DNA of 64,000 nucleotides from Comamonas sp. 26 (GCF_002754475.1 NZ_PEFL01000001.1:1178001-1242000); one strand, 5' to 3'. Shown: positions 30,764 through 39,972, counted from the stretch's first letter. Translations and numbers: made by a program. The notes: generated by a model not told the origin, from the letters alone.

Positions 30764-32179
30764 ATGGCGAAGACCGTAGCAGATGTGATGCAGATGGTGC
30801 AGGATAACGAGGTCAAGTTCGTAGACCTGCGCTTTACCGATACCCGTGGCAAGGAACAGCACGTGACCGTGCCCGTGTCGCACTTTGACGAAGACAAGTT
30901 TGTCTCCGGCCACGCTTTTGACGGCTCTTCCGTCGCGGGCTGGAAAGGTATTGAAGCTTCGGACATGCAACTGGTGCCCGATCCCAGCACCGCCAACATC
31001 GACCCCTTCTTTGAAGAAACCACACTGATTTTGCAGTGTGACGTGATCGAACCCGGTGATGGCAAGGCCTATGACCGTGACCCCCGCTCGATCGCCAAGC
31101 GTGCTGAAGCCTATCTGAAGGCCTCCGGTCTGGGCGACACCGCCTACTTCGGACCCGAGCCAGAATTCTTCATCTTCGACGGCGTGCGCTGGGGTACCGA
31201 GCCTCACAACCCCTTCTTCGAAATCGAAGAATACGAAGCTCCATGGAACACCGGCACCAAGTTTGAAACCGGCAACCGTGGTCACCGTCCCCGTAACAAG
31301 GGCGGCTACTTCCCAGTGCCTCCCGTTGACAGCACGCAAGACATGCGCGCAGAAATGTCGCTGTTGCTGGAAGCGGTCGGTATTCCTGTCGAAGTGTTCC
31401 ACCATGAAGTGGCCGGCGCTGGTCAAAACGAAATCGGCACACGCTTCTCCACGCTGGTTGAACGCGCTGACTGGACACAGCTGCAAAAGTACATCATCTG
31501 GAACGTAGCCAACACCTACGGCAAGACAGCTACTTTCATGCCCAAGCCCTACGCTGGCGACAACGGCTCTGGCATGCACGTGCACCAGTCCGTGTGGAAA
31601 GATGGCAAGAACTTGTTTGCTGGCGACGGCTATGCCGGTCTGTCTGACTTCGCGTTGTACTACATCGGCGGCATCATCAAGCACGCCCGTGCTCTGAATG
31701 CAATCACCAACCCTGGTACCAACAGCTACAAGCGTCTGGTCCCTGGTTTTGAAGCGCCTGTGAAGCTGGCTTACTCGGCTAAGAACCGCTCAGCTTCCAT
31801 CCGTATTCCTTACGTGAGCAACCCCAAGGGTCGCCGCGTGGAAGCCCGCTTCCCTGATCCATTGATGAACCCCTACCTGGGCTTTGCGGCTCTGCTGATG
31901 GCGGGTCTGGACGGCGTCGAAAACAAGATCCATCCCGGCGAAGCAGCAACCAAGGATCTGTACCATCTGCCTCCCGAGGAAGACAAGCTGGTGCCTACCG
32001 TGTGCCACAGCCTGGACCAGGCCCTGGACGCTCTGAACGAAGATCGCGCTTTCCTGACCAAGGGTGGCGTGTTCTCCGACAGCATGCTGGATGCCTACAT
32101 CGAGTTGAAGATGGGCGAAGTGACTCGCTACCGTCAGTCGGTCCATCCTGTCGAATACGACATGTACTTCTCGCTGTAA
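30764..32179 (+). CDS. glnA: Glutamine synthetase type I
   Basis: Makes glutamine from glutamate and ammonia with ATP; the dodecameric central enzyme of nitrogen assimilation. The 471-residue protein starts [11 protein letters not shown] (AGGAGAG upstream) and has the beta-grasp segment [12 protein letters not shown], the ATP-binding motif (VPPVDS, then GAGQNEIG) and the adenylylation loop DLYHLPPEE with Tyr400 as the expected AMP acceptor. So both transcription (NtrC) and activity (adenylylation) are regulated. The regulators ntrB and ntrC lie downstream. Confidence 0.98.
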   Translation: MAKTVADVMQMVQDNEVKFVDLRFTDTRGKEQHVTVPVSHFDEDKFVSGHAFDGSSVAGWKGIEASDMQLVPDPSTANIDPFFEETTLILQCDVIEPGDGKAYDRDPRSIAKRAEAYLKASGLGDTAYFGPEPEFFIFDGVRWGTEPHNPFFEIEEYEAPWNTGTKFETGNRGHRPRNKGGYFPVPPVDSTQDMRAEMSLLLEAVGIPVEVFHHEVAGAGQNEIGTRFSTLVERADWTQLQKYIIWNVANTYGKTATFMPKPYAGDNGSGMHVHQSVWKDGKNLFAGDGYAGLSDFALYYIGGIIKHARALNAITNPGTNSYKRLVPGFEAPVKLAYSAKNRSASIRIPYVSNPKGRRVEARFPDPLMNPYLGFAALLMAGLDGVENKIHPGEAATKDLYHLPPEEDKLVPTVCHSLDQALDALNEDRAFLTKGGVFSDSMLDAYIELKMGEVTRYRQSVHPVEYDMYFSL

Positions 32180-32195
32180 GGCGAGGTGCAAAAGA

Positions 32196-32218
32196 GGCGG
32201 CGCAAGCCGCCTTTTTTA
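32196..32218 (+). terminator. Rho-independent terminator after glnA
   Basis: GGCGGC pairs with GCCGCC around a GCAA tetraloop and is followed by TTTTTTATT. It separates glnA from the genes that lead to ntrB. Confidence 0.9.
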
Positions 32219-32357
32219 TTGCACAGTCATTTAGGTAGCGTGGCCCATAAGGAACCAAACAGGACGACAGCAATCAAGTAGTGAATAAACCTGCAAGCTT
32301 GGAGCGATACTCAAGGTATCGCGGACTTGCTATCGCTGTCTGCCTGAGAGGGAACGA

Positions 32358-32876
32358 ATGAAGAAGCTTTATGTGTTGTCGTTGCTGCTTGCTGCGTCTG
32401 GCGCTGTCTTTGCGCAGGATGCGATTTACCGCTGTGGCAATGAATACACCAACAACGTGGCGCAGGCCAAGGCCAAAGGCTGCAAGCCTGTTGATGGCGG
32501 CGGCGTCACCGTCATTCATGGCACGCGTTCATCTGGCAGCGGCAGCGCTGGCACAACTGCTGCACCGGCCAAGCCCAAAGCGGCAAGCTCCAGCAGCGCA
32601 GCACCTGCACCTGTGCGCAGCGATAACGCCGCCCAAAAAGCACGTGACTCTGATGCCCGCGCCATCTTGCAAAGCGAGCTGAGCAAGGCGCAAGCTCGTT
32701 TAAGTGAGTTGAAGGCTGAATACAACGATGGCAACCCTGTGCGCACTGCGCTGGAGCTGCGCAACCCTCAGGGCTACCCAGAGCGGGTGGCCAAGCTAAA
32801 AGCCGATCTCGCCCGCCAGGAGAGTGATGTTGCGGGCATCAAGCGAGAACTGGATCGCTTGCCCGCAGGCAATTAA
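32358..32876 (+). CDS. Exported protein of unknown function with helical C-terminus
   Basis: A 172-residue protein with a clear signal peptide cleaved near VFA-QD (residue 19), a small Cys-containing beta segment (IYRCGNEYTNN ... GCKP) similar to the start of DUF4124-type proteins, a Ser/Ala/Pro linker and a charged helical C-terminus (about 95-170). It commonly sits between glnA and ntrB in Comamonadaceae, to my recollection. A perfect 7-bp stem hairpin (GCGATAC/GTATCGC, 32304-32322) precedes the gene. No function is assigned. Confidence 0.75.
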   Translation: MKKLYVLSLLLAASGAVFAQDAIYRCGNEYTNNVAQAKAKGCKPVDGGGVTVIHGTRSSGSGSAGTTAAPAKPKAASSSSAAPAPVRSDNAAQKARDSDARAILQSELSKAQARLSELKAEYNDGNPVRTALELRNPQGYPERVAKLKADLARQESDVAGIKRELDRLPAGN

Positions 32877-32912
32877 CCCGGCCCACGGGGCTGGTTACAT
32901 CTGATCTATTGC

Positions 32913-34022
32913 ATGAGTTCAACCGCTGACTTGCCCCCCGATGCATCCAACCTGGAGTTGGATGAAACCGACCAAAAAAACTACCAGTCTTTAGACTGGC
33001 TCTGCACCTTGATTGCCGTGCTGGATGAGCGCGGCATGGTGCGTTTTGTCAATGCGGCGCTGGAGAATGCGCTGGGCCAGTCGCGCCGAATCATGGTGGG
33101 CAGCGAATTTGCCACCTGTGTGGCCGAGCCCGCCTTGCTGGACAAGGCCTTGAGCGGTGCGCGCTCCAATGATTTCGCCGCGCTGCGTTTTGAGGCCAAC
33201 TTGCTGCGTCTGGGGCTGGAGCCATTGCCGATTCACGCAGCAGTCTCTTTGGCGGAGAAGGCTGGGCATGTGATGGTCGAGATGTGGCCGCTTGAGCAGC
33301 AGGCCCGCCAGGACCGCGAAGAGCGCATTCGCGAGCAGGCTCAGGCCAACAAGGAGCTGATTCGCAATCTCGCGCATGAGATCAAGAACCCGCTGGGCGG
33401 TATTCGCGGTGCAGCGCAGTTGCTGCAGATGGATCTGGTCATGCCGGAGCTGCTGGAATACACCACCGTCATCATCCATGAGGCAGATCGCCTGCAGGCT
33501 CTGGTCGATCGTCTGCTGGCACCGCATCGCCAGCCGCATGATGTGGGTGACGTCAACATTCACGAGGTGTGCGAGCGCGTTCGTTCGCTGGTGCTGATCG
33601 AGCATCCGCAAGGGCTCAAGATCCTGCGTGACTACGACATCTCCATCCCCGAGTTCCGCGGCGACAGCGCGCAGCTGATTCAGGCCCTGCTGAACATTGT
33701 CCAGAACGCTGCGCAGGCACTGGGCAGGCGTATTGCCGAGGGCGATGCAGAGATCATTCTCAAGACCCGTGTGGCCAGGCAAGCCACTTTAGGGCGTGAG
33801 CGCCACAGACTGGCACTGGAATTGCATGTCATTGATAACGGTTCAGGTGTACCCGATGCCATCAAGGAGCGAATTTTCTATCCCTTGGTATCTGGCAGAG
33901 ATGGTGGCTCAGGCCTTGGTCTGACGCTCGCTCAGACCTTTGTTCAGCGCCATCATGGCTTGATCGAATGCGATAGCCAGCCCGGGAGGACGGATTTCCG
34001 AATTCTGATCCCGCTGCCATAA
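32913..34022 (+). CDS. ntrB: Nitrogen regulation sensor kinase NtrB (GlnL)
   Basis: A cytosolic histidine kinase/phosphatase that, governed by PII, sets the phosphorylation of NtrC. A PAS domain (about 30-125) is followed by the HisKA box NLAHEIKNPLGG with His155, then the HATPase domain (LLNIVQNAAQALG, DNGSGVPD, GGSGLGLTLAQ). At 369 residues it is normal. No transmembrane segments are present, as expected. ntrC starts 46 bp later. Confidence 0.95.
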   Translation: MSSTADLPPDASNLELDETDQKNYQSLDWLCTLIAVLDERGMVRFVNAALENALGQSRRIMVGSEFATCVAEPALLDKALSGARSNDFAALRFEANLLRLGLEPLPIHAAVSLAEKAGHVMVEMWPLEQQARQDREERIREQAQANKELIRNLAHEIKNPLGGIRGAAQLLQMDLVMPELLEYTTVIIHEADRLQALVDRLLAPHRQPHDVGDVNIHEVCERVRSLVLIEHPQGLKILRDYDISIPEFRGDSAQLIQALLNIVQNAAQALGRRIAEGDAEIILKTRVARQATLGRERHRLALELHVIDNGSGVPDAIKERIFYPLVSGRDGGSGLGLTLAQTFVQRHHGLIECDSQPGRTDFRILIPLP

Positions 34023-34068
34023 AGCCTGACATTACTAATATTCCGAACAGGGAAAGGGTGTTGCACGA

Positions 34069-35586
34069 ATGAAGCCGATCTGGATTGTGGACGACGACCC
34101 TTCCATCCGCTTTGTGCTTGAAAAGGCATTGGGGCGCGAAGGCTGGCCCATTCGCAGCTTTACCCAAGCGCGTGATGTTCTCAAGGCCCTGGCAGATGTG
34201 GACAGCAGCGACCCAGAGCGCCAGGCCCCGCAAGTGCTGGTCAGTGATATCCGCATGCCCGGTGGCTCAGGACTTGAGCTGCTGGAACAGGTGAGGGCGC
34301 AGCAACCCAGCCTGCCCATGATCATCATGACGGCTTACTCCGATCTTGATAGTGCTGTTTCCGCATTCCAGCGCGGTGCATTCGAATATCTGCCCAAGCC
34401 TTTTGACGTGCCCAAGGCGGTGGAGTTGATCCGCCGCGCGGTTGAAGAAAGCCAGCGTGAAGAAGTGGCCGATGTGCAGGCCCCGGTACAGGCCGAGATG
34501 CTGGGCCAAGCCCCGGCCATGCAGGACGTGTTCCGCGCCATTGGCCGATTGAGTCAGAGCCAGGTCACGGTCTTGATTACTGGAGAATCCGGTTCGGGTA
34601 AGGAGTTGGTAGCTAGAGCCTTACACAAGCATTCTCCCGTTGCTGGAGGACCATTTGTAGCTATCAATACCGCAGCAATTCCCAAAGATTTGCTGGAGTC
34701 CGAACTGTTCGGGCACGAGCGCGGTGCATTTACCGGAGCGCAAACCCAGCGCCGTGGCCGTTTTGAACAAGCCGAAGGCGGCACTCTGTTTCTCGATGAA
34801 ATCGGCGACATGCCCTTCGAGTTGCAGACACGCCTGCTGCGCGTGCTTTCTGATGGGCATTTTTACCGGGTGGGTGGTCATCAAGCCGTCAAGGCTCATG
34901 TGCGCGTGATTGCGGCCACCCATCAGGACTTGGAGCTTCGCGTCAAGGATGGTGCTTTCCGCGAGGACTTGTTCCATCGCTTGAATGTCATTCGCCTGCG
35001 TTTGCCAGCCCTGCGTGAGCGCAAGGAAGACGTGCCTATGCTGACCCAGCATTTTCTGCAGCAAAGTGCACGTCAGCTAGGGGTGGAGCCCAAGCGCATG
35101 AGCGGTGTTGCCATGAACCGGCTGCAGACTTTTGGCTTTCCGGGCAACGTACGCCAACTGGAAAACATCTGTCACTGGCTTACCGTCATGGCTCCTGCGC
35201 AGCAGATTGCACTCAAGGACTTGCCGCCTGAAGTGCTTAACAGCGGCGCAGTGGCTGAGGCACCTGCACCGTCAGTTGCTGCACAGCCTGCTGAGAAAGT
35301 AGAGCCTGTGCTCAGTGCCGAGGCTACCCAGTCCTTCATTCAATTGCCTGCTGAGGCTGAAGGCTGGCTGGAGGGGCTTGGCAAACAAGCGCAAGAGCTG
35401 CTCTCAGAGGGGCATAACGATGTGTGGGATCAACTCTCCCACAAGTTCGAAGCGCAGCTACTGCGTACCGCACTGGCCGCTACCCATGGCCGGCGCGTTG
35501 AGGCTGCGAGCCGCTTGGGCATTGGTCGCAATACCATTACCCGCAAGCTGCAGGAGCTGGGGCTGGAGAACGAAAACTTTGATTGA
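34069..35586 (+). CDS. ntrC: Nitrogen regulation response regulator NtrC (GlnG)
   Basis: A sigma-54-dependent activator of nitrogen-limitation genes, expected to act on the glnA enhancer in this window. The receiver domain has Asp60 (VSDIRMPGG) as phosphoacceptor. The AAA+ domain has Walker A GESGSGKE (172-179) and the sigma-54 contact loop GAFTGA (219-224). The Fis-type helix-turn-helix is at the end (EAASRLGIGRNTITRKLQEL region). 505 residues. The gap to xth (35587-35730) holds nothing clear. Confidence 0.97.
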   Translation: MKPIWIVDDDPSIRFVLEKALGREGWPIRSFTQARDVLKALADVDSSDPERQAPQVLVSDIRMPGGSGLELLEQVRAQQPSLPMIIMTAYSDLDSAVSAFQRGAFEYLPKPFDVPKAVELIRRAVEESQREEVADVQAPVQAEMLGQAPAMQDVFRAIGRLSQSQVTVLITGESGSGKELVARALHKHSPVAGGPFVAINTAAIPKDLLESELFGHERGAFTGAQTQRRGRFEQAEGGTLFLDEIGDMPFELQTRLLRVLSDGHFYRVGGHQAVKAHVRVIAATHQDLELRVKDGAFREDLFHRLNVIRLRLPALRERKEDVPMLTQHFLQQSARQLGVEPKRMSGVAMNRLQTFGFPGNVRQLENICHWLTVMAPAQQIALKDLPPEVLNSGAVAEAPAPSVAAQPAEKVEPVLSAEATQSFIQLPAEAEGWLEGLGKQAQELLSEGHNDVWDQLSHKFEAQLLRTALAATHGRRVEAASRLGIGRNTITRKLQELGLENENFD

Positions 35587-35730
35587 ATGCCTTGACTAAG
35601 TGCTCTATCTCGAAGGCAAATCTTCAGTTCTCTGGCTTGTATTTGTTGTGTTCAGTGTGAGGCTTTGCAGTGGCTGAGCCACGGCCCAGACTGAGACATA
35701 TTCAACGCAATTCGCAGCCACTCGCTCACT

Positions 35731-36507
35731 TCAGCCCAGCGTAACTACCACAGGGGTGTGATCGCTGGGTTGTTTGTTCTTGCGAGGCGTGCGATCCACA
35801 ATGCAGGCAGTCACACTGCTTTTCAGTGCGTCGCTGACCAGAATATGGTCAATGCGCAGACCACGGTTCTTCTGGAAGCCCAGCATGCGGTAATCCCACC
35901 ATGAGAAGCTTTTTTCAGGCTGCTCAAACATGCGAAATGAATCGCTCAGGCCGAGTTTCAGCAAGTCCTGAAAATGCCCACGCTCTTCTACTGTGTGGTG
36001 AATCGTGTCCTTGAGTCCGACAGGATCATAGGAGTCGCGATCTTCGGGGGTTACGTTGAAGTCGCCCACCAGAACCAGACGCGGATGCAAAGCCAGTTGC
36101 TCTTTGACCCAGTCATGAAGCGCCTGCAGCCAGCGCATTTTGTAGGCAAATTTTTCAGAGCCCGGCTCTTGGCCGTTGACGAAGTAGCCATTGATCAGGC
36201 GAATTTCGCCTGATGGTGAATCAATCGTCGTTGCAAGGATGCGGGCTTGCTCATCCTCAAAGCCGGGAATATTGCGCACCACATCGCGGCCCGTTTCTCG
36301 TGTGATCCAGGCCACGCCGTTATAGGTTTTTTGTCCGTGGCTGATGGCCTTGTATCCGGCTTCTTCAAAAGCCATGTGAGGGAATTTGTCGTCAGTGAGC
36401 TTGAGCTCCTGCAGGCCCAGCGCATCAACAGGGTTCGCCGCCAGCCAGTCCAGTACTTGGGGCAGACGCACCGTCAGAGAGTTCACATTCCAGGTAGCAA
36501 TTTTCAT
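35731..36507 (-). CDS. xth: Exodeoxyribonuclease III
   Basis: An AP endonuclease and 3'-5' exonuclease in base-excision repair. It begins MKIATWNVNSLTVRLPQ, has the metal-binding Glu34 in LQELKL, the VGDFNVTPED motif near 150 and ends with the catalytic SDHTPVVV. 258 residues. It is transcribed toward ntrC; its promoter region faces the accessory island, so it marks the last core gene before the island. Confidence 0.96.
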   Translation of the reverse strand: MKIATWNVNSLTVRLPQVLDWLAANPVDALGLQELKLTDDKFPHMAFEEAGYKAISHGQKTYNGVAWITRETGRDVVRNIPGFEDEQARILATTIDSPSGEIRLINGYFVNGQEPGSEKFAYKMRWLQALHDWVKEQLALHPRLVLVGDFNVTPEDRDSYDPVGLKDTIHHTVEERGHFQDLLKLGLSDSFRMFEQPEKSFSWWDYRMLGFQKNRGLRIDHILVSDALKSSVTACIVDRTPRKNKQPSDHTPVVVTLG

Positions 36508-36516
36508 TGTTATATA

Positions 36517-36539
36517 AACCCATTTAATTTCAATGGGTT
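36517..36539. repeat. Inverted repeat upstream of xth
   Basis: AACCCATT and AATGGGTT form an 8-bp perfect stem around seven bases, directly in front of xth. It could be an operator, or part of an island attachment site. Confidence 0.45.
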
Positions 36540-36733
36540 GCGTATTTGATTTTTAGGTTTCTAGCTCTAGCTACCCAGCTAGCTACCCAAAAAAATTGTT
36601 CAAAAAAGGTCGTTCTTTTAGCTCCTTCTATCGTATCAGCCACATCGTTCCCGCTGCGCGAGCGCGCTTTAGGCTTTAACTTTAGGAGTAGGGCGGCTAC
36701 GTCGCGCCCACGGCCCATGAGCATTGAGCATGC

Positions 36734-36761
36734 CCTTGTGCAGTTGTACAACTGCACAAGG
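36734..36761. repeat. Perfect 28-bp palindrome
   Basis: The half site CCTTGTGCAGTTGT is followed immediately by its exact reverse complement, with no spacer. Such a symmetric site suggests binding by a dimeric protein (regulator, recombinase or partition protein). It lies in non-coding DNA at the island edge. Confidence 0.75.
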
Positions 36762-36784
36762 ACTGGTGGCCTAGCCGGTGGGCT

Positions 36785-36841
36785 CATGCTTGAGCTCATC
36801 CACAGGCCATCACACCAGCAGTTGCTGATTTCCCTCTTAGC
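36785..36841 (-). pseudogene. Fragment related to the C-terminus of the 37947-39266 protein
   Basis: Read on the minus strand this piece gives AKREISNCWCDGLWMSSSM, closely similar to AKQWEISSCWCDGLWKPSSM at residues 387-406 of the protein encoded at 37947-39266 (DNA 38049-38108). It is the remnant of a second copy, probably left by recombination or decay. Confidence 0.65.
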
Positions 36842-36897
36842 GGCATTGGTGCGCTTGCGTTTCAGCACTACGCCACAATGTTGATTGATGGAATACC

Positions 36898-37632
36898 TTA
36901 TTCAAACTGATCCCACAACGCCGCCTTGAACCAGGCCGGCATTTCATCGGTTTTCATTTCGATTTCCAGGCCATCGGTCACTTCGGCCACCCACACCCGC
37001 TCAGCCCCTGAGTTGTCGAATATGTAAGCTCGGTCAGCGTACGTCACGGCCTGCGGCAACAATTCCAGCGAGCGCACATAGCGGCTACGAATCTTGTCTT
37101 CCGCCACAGGATGCCCGCCAACTTGCACACGGTACTTGACCCGTGACACATTGATGTCGGCATCCTCCGTCGCCACAAAGTACAAGTAGGTGCGGTAGCC
37201 CGCCTGCTGCGCCTTCTGCAAAAACGCCACTTTGTCAGGCGATGACATCACGGTCTCAAATGTGAAAGATACCTTCGATACCAACAGCTTGTGCCGAATA
37301 AAGTCCGCCAGCACAGATGCCCAGTATGAATTGACCGCCACAGGCCCAAACACCACACGCCCATCAACCAAGGCCAACTGCGAGGCTTGGGCTAAAAGCC
37401 CAGCCTTTTTCAGCAGTGTTGATGCCAGCAAGAACGCTTGCAACTCTTGCGTATCCGCATCGACTTCAAACGCAGCCAAACTCAAGCAGCCGTCGGCACG
37501 GATGATTTTTTCAATTTCGTCTGCGTTGACGTAGATACCAAGCCACTGCGGCGGTAGCACGTCCTTGATCGTACTTTTTCCCGAACCATTCGGGCCTGCA
37601 AACATTCGCAGGCGAGGAACAGGAATCGTCAT
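36898..37632 (-). CDS. Zeta-toxin-like P-loop kinase
   Basis: A 244-residue P-loop protein with Walker A GPNGSGKST (13-21), followed by YVNADEIEK, the pattern of zeta toxins and related kinases. In known zeta toxins the enzyme phosphorylates UDP-N-acetylglucosamine and blocks cell-wall synthesis. The start overlaps the stop of the small upstream gene by four bases (ATGA), the usual antitoxin-toxin arrangement. The YRVQVGGHPVAEDKIRSRY segment is typical of the family. Target is inferred only. Confidence 0.85.
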   Translation of the reverse strand: MTIPVPRLRMFAGPNGSGKSTIKDVLPPQWLGIYVNADEIEKIIRADGCLSLAAFEVDADTQELQAFLLASTLLKKAGLLAQASQLALVDGRVVFGPVAVNSYWASVLADFIRHKLLVSKVSFTFETVMSSPDKVAFLQKAQQAGYRTYLYFVATEDADINVSRVKYRVQVGGHPVAEDKIRSRYVRSLELLPQAVTYADRAYIFDNSGAERVWVAEVTDGLEIEMKTDEMPAWFKAALWDQFE

Positions 37633-37877
37633 GCTTTACGTGCCCGTACACGCTTCTCGCCCACACGCACTGGTGTTGGCTTTGCGATGCTGCGAATGAC
37701 ACGCACAGCACCTTCGGCAGTGGTTTCAACCAACTGACCGTGACGCGCTTCTATCACCTTGCCGTTGGTAGTCAGCGCTTGCAAGTAGGCCAGCTTGAAC
37801 GCACTACCCGCCAACTCGGGAATGCGGGCTTCCATGCGCTGCATGGACTCTTCGCTCATTCGAGAGTGGTTCATCAT
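37629..37877 (-). CDS. Small partner of the zeta-like kinase, putative antitoxin
   Basis: An 82-residue basic protein translationally coupled to the kinase. It starts with GGAGG seven bases upstream of ATG. The middle holds a helical segment (ELAGSAFKLAYLQALTTNGKV) and the end is Arg/Lys-rich. It is not recognisably an epsilon antitoxin, but coupled small genes of this size are common upstream of stand-alone zeta-like kinases in proteobacteria. Confidence 0.65.
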   Translation of the reverse strand: MMNHSRMSEESMQRMEARIPELAGSAFKLAYLQALTTNGKVIEARHGQLVETTAEGAVRVIRSIAKPTPVRVGEKRVRARKA

Positions 37878-37946
37878 TCATGATCCTCCATGGTTCACCG
37901 CTACTTATACCAGTCAAAACCTCACAGCGCTGTAGCAGGCAATTTC

Positions 37947-39266
37947 TCACCCAGCACCTTCGCCACGCAGCATTCCCTTGAGCAGCTGCACATATTCCAT
38001 CACTTGCAGCGCCGTGTCGGTCGCCCAGACGGTCACATCATCCGGGTTCATGCTGGAAGGCTTCCACAGCCCATCACACCAGCAGCTACTTATCTCCCAC
38101 TGTTTAGCACTAAGTCGCTCAAACACTGGTGGCTGCAGTTGCGCTACTTTCCAGCGTTTGGCGATTTCCAGCTGCAACTGAGCGGGCAGTACACCTTCAC
38201 CTTGCAGCAGCAAGCGCAGCCCCAGTCCAGCTCCCCAGTCTTCTTGCCTCAGCTGAACGATGGTCAAGTTGCGCCAAGCAGGTGCAGCACCAAACGCTCG
38301 CGGCAGCTGAATCGTCAGCATGGGTTGCCCTTGGCGCAGGTGCACGGCCAATGACAGCGGCAAAGGCTCCGTCACACCCTGCACCTGCAGTTTGACCCAT
38401 GTGGCATTCGTCAGTTGAGCCTGCAAAGTACGCTTCACGCATCGCCACCATGCCAGCCGAAATTCGGGCATATCGTCCAAGGCTTGGAACAGCCGCTCAT
38501 GCCACGCAATGCGCCTGGCCAAAGCCTTGGCACTCAGATCCATGGCCTCGGCCATTTCCTGGACAGCCAGCATGATGTGCCCATGCGCGGGTGCCTGGCT
38601 CAGCCCCCTCCTTGCAAACATCAACACCCAAGGTACATCACAGCGCCCGCTGTCCAAGTGCCATAGCAAAGCGTTGATCGTGTCTGGCGGCTGGTGTTGT
38701 GCACCTTGCAGGACAGCTTGTGCATCTGCCGTATCCCGCCACTGCAGCCAACTGGCGGCATCCGTGACGCCCTGCCCTTGCAAGAATGTGACCAGGCTAC
38801 GCAAACGCTGCACGGCCTTGATAGTGGACGCCGGCTGGGTGATTTCGCCTTGCCACAGCAACACGGCCAATTCAGCATCGTCATCAGGCCCGTATTGCTG
38901 CAACAGTACCACCAGCCGTGCCAAGCTGCCTAAACCCAGTTGCGGCACAGCACACCGTGCAAACACCTGCCATGCAGCAGTGCGCTGGCTAAGCGGCTCA
39001 ATCACCTGCAGCGCCGCATCGACCAATTCCAGCACCATGGCCGACTGCAGCTCCATGCATGGCCTTGCAGTATGCACATAGCGCCCAGCTTCGGCACAGC
39101 CAGTGAAGCAGCACGGCCACTGGCCGCTGAATTCATGCAAAACAGGGGTTTCTACATCGAGGTTGGGCAAGGTCATCACTGCCGCCAGCAAACGCCGGTA
39201 GCGGTGCCACCTCAAGTGATAAGGGTGCATGGTTGAACTTTCAAAACAGGCACGCCGCAACGGCAC
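37947..39266 (-). CDS. Island protein of unknown function, Trp/Gln/Leu-rich
   Basis: Up to 439 residues from GTG 39266; ATG 39230 (MHPYHLRWHRY) is an equally good start and gives 427. No signal peptide, transmembrane helix or nucleotide-binding motif is seen. It has a helical N-terminal two thirds rich in Leu, Ala and Gln and a C-terminal part with CWCDGLWKPSSM. A remnant of a paralogue lies at 36785-36841. I do not recognise the family. It is 80 bp downstream of the cysteine-protease gene and on the same strand. Confidence 0.6.
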   Translation of the reverse strand: MPLRRACFESSTMHPYHLRWHRYRRLLAAVMTLPNLDVETPVLHEFSGQWPCCFTGCAEAGRYVHTARPCMELQSAMVLELVDAALQVIEPLSQRTAAWQVFARCAVPQLGLGSLARLVVLLQQYGPDDDAELAVLLWQGEITQPASTIKAVQRLRSLVTFLQGQGVTDAASWLQWRDTADAQAVLQGAQHQPPDTINALLWHLDSGRCDVPWVLMFARRGLSQAPAHGHIMLAVQEMAEAMDLSAKALARRIAWHERLFQALDDMPEFRLAWWRCVKRTLQAQLTNATWVKLQVQGVTEPLPLSLAVHLRQGQPMLTIQLPRAFGAAPAWRNLTIVQLRQEDWGAGLGLRLLLQGEGVLPAQLQLEIAKRWKVAQLQPPVFERLSAKQWEISSCWCDGLWKPSSMNPDDVTVWATDTALQVMEYVQLLKGMLRGEGAG

Positions 39267-39348
39267 CTGAGTGCAGCTTCAAAAACAAAGCATCAGGCGC
39301 ACAACGTGCACAAGGGAAATCAGGTAAAAGAGAACGAGAAACTGAAAC

Positions 39349-39972
39349 TCAAGCCAGCGCAATGGCCGCGCCACGGCGGGTACGCAGGCCCACTTGCACC
39401 ACCTTTTCCACAGTGGCTTTTTCTGACCAGCGGACATTGGTGTTGCGCAGCTTTTTGCTACCCCAATGCTCCAGCAAGGCATTCCATGGGGTCAGCGGCA
39501 CACTGTCCATCAAAGGGTCAAGCACCAACAGTGAATGCGGCTTACCTTCGGCATACATAACGCCCACAGCCAAGACCCAATGGCTGTAGCTTGGCGATGT
39601 GAAGCGCACCAGGCACACCTGATCGGACTCCAGGGCTGCCACTGTTCGGGCTTCCACATCACGCCGCAATGGGCGGCAATGCACCTGCTCTGCAAACGGG
39701 GCAAACTGCTCCTTGAGCTGCGCCGCCGAACAGCCCGTGAAATATCGGGACTGCCCAATGGCACAGACTTCGACCAAGCGCTCATCAAGGTCACCTTCAT
39801 ACAAGGCATCCCGTGATACCAAGCCCAGCAGCATCAAAGCCATCAGCACGCAATGGTGCCCGCAAGCCATGTCGTTCTCGCCCTGGCGCAGCAGCAGCTT
39901 GTTTTGATAGGCCACTGCACCTGAGCGGCCAGCACTCAGCTGCGAGTGCACCACAAAGTGCCGCCCCAGCAT
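39349..39972 (-). CDS. C39-like (papain-fold) cysteine peptidase
   Basis: A 207-residue protein with the order Gln30 (RQGENDMACGHHC), Cys37, His131 (YSHWVLAVG) and Asp152 (LVLDPL), matching the oxyanion Gln and Cys-His-Asp triad of C39/papain-like peptidases. No signal peptide and no ABC transporter domain, so it is probably cytosolic and stand-alone rather than a bacteriocin exporter. The substrate is unknown. Its ATG overlaps the upstream stop by one base (TGATG). Confidence 0.7.
   Translation of the reverse strand: MLGRHFVVHSQLSAGRSGAVAYQNKLLLRQGENDMACGHHCVLMALMLLGLVSRDALYEGDLDERLVEVCAIGQSRYFTGCSAAQLKEQFAPFAEQVHCRPLRRDVEARTVAALESDQVCLVRFTSPSYSHWVLAVGVMYAEGKPHSLLVLDPLMDSVPLTPWNALLEHWGSKKLRNTNVRWSEKATVEKVVQVGLRTRRGAAIALA

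Larger units (their letters stand above)
36508..36897. other. Junction region between xth and the accessory island
   Basis: No intact gene is supported. From left it holds an AT-rich part with an inverted repeat (36517-36539, AACCCATT/AATGGGTT), a direct repeat of AGCTACCCA (near 36570-36590), a perfect 28-bp palindrome (36734-36761) and a coding fragment related to the gene at 37947-39266. No tRNA gene or integrase is visible, so the exact island boundary is unknown. Confidence 0.6.

Noticed and set aside
34600..34680. GTAGCTAGAG and GTAGCTATCAATAC in ntrC as copies of the dispersed repeat
   Set aside because: They encode conserved residues of the NtrC AAA+ domain and lack the GCGC part, so similarity is coincidental.
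36530..36868. 112-codon minus-strand frame at the island edge as a gene
   Set aside because: Only its first part resembles a real protein (the 37947-39266 C-terminus); the rest runs through the palindrome and repeats, so it is treated as a fragment.
39349..39972. Bacteriocin-processing ABC exporter
   Set aside because: Only the peptidase fold is present; no transmembrane or ATPase domain and no leader-peptide gene nearby.
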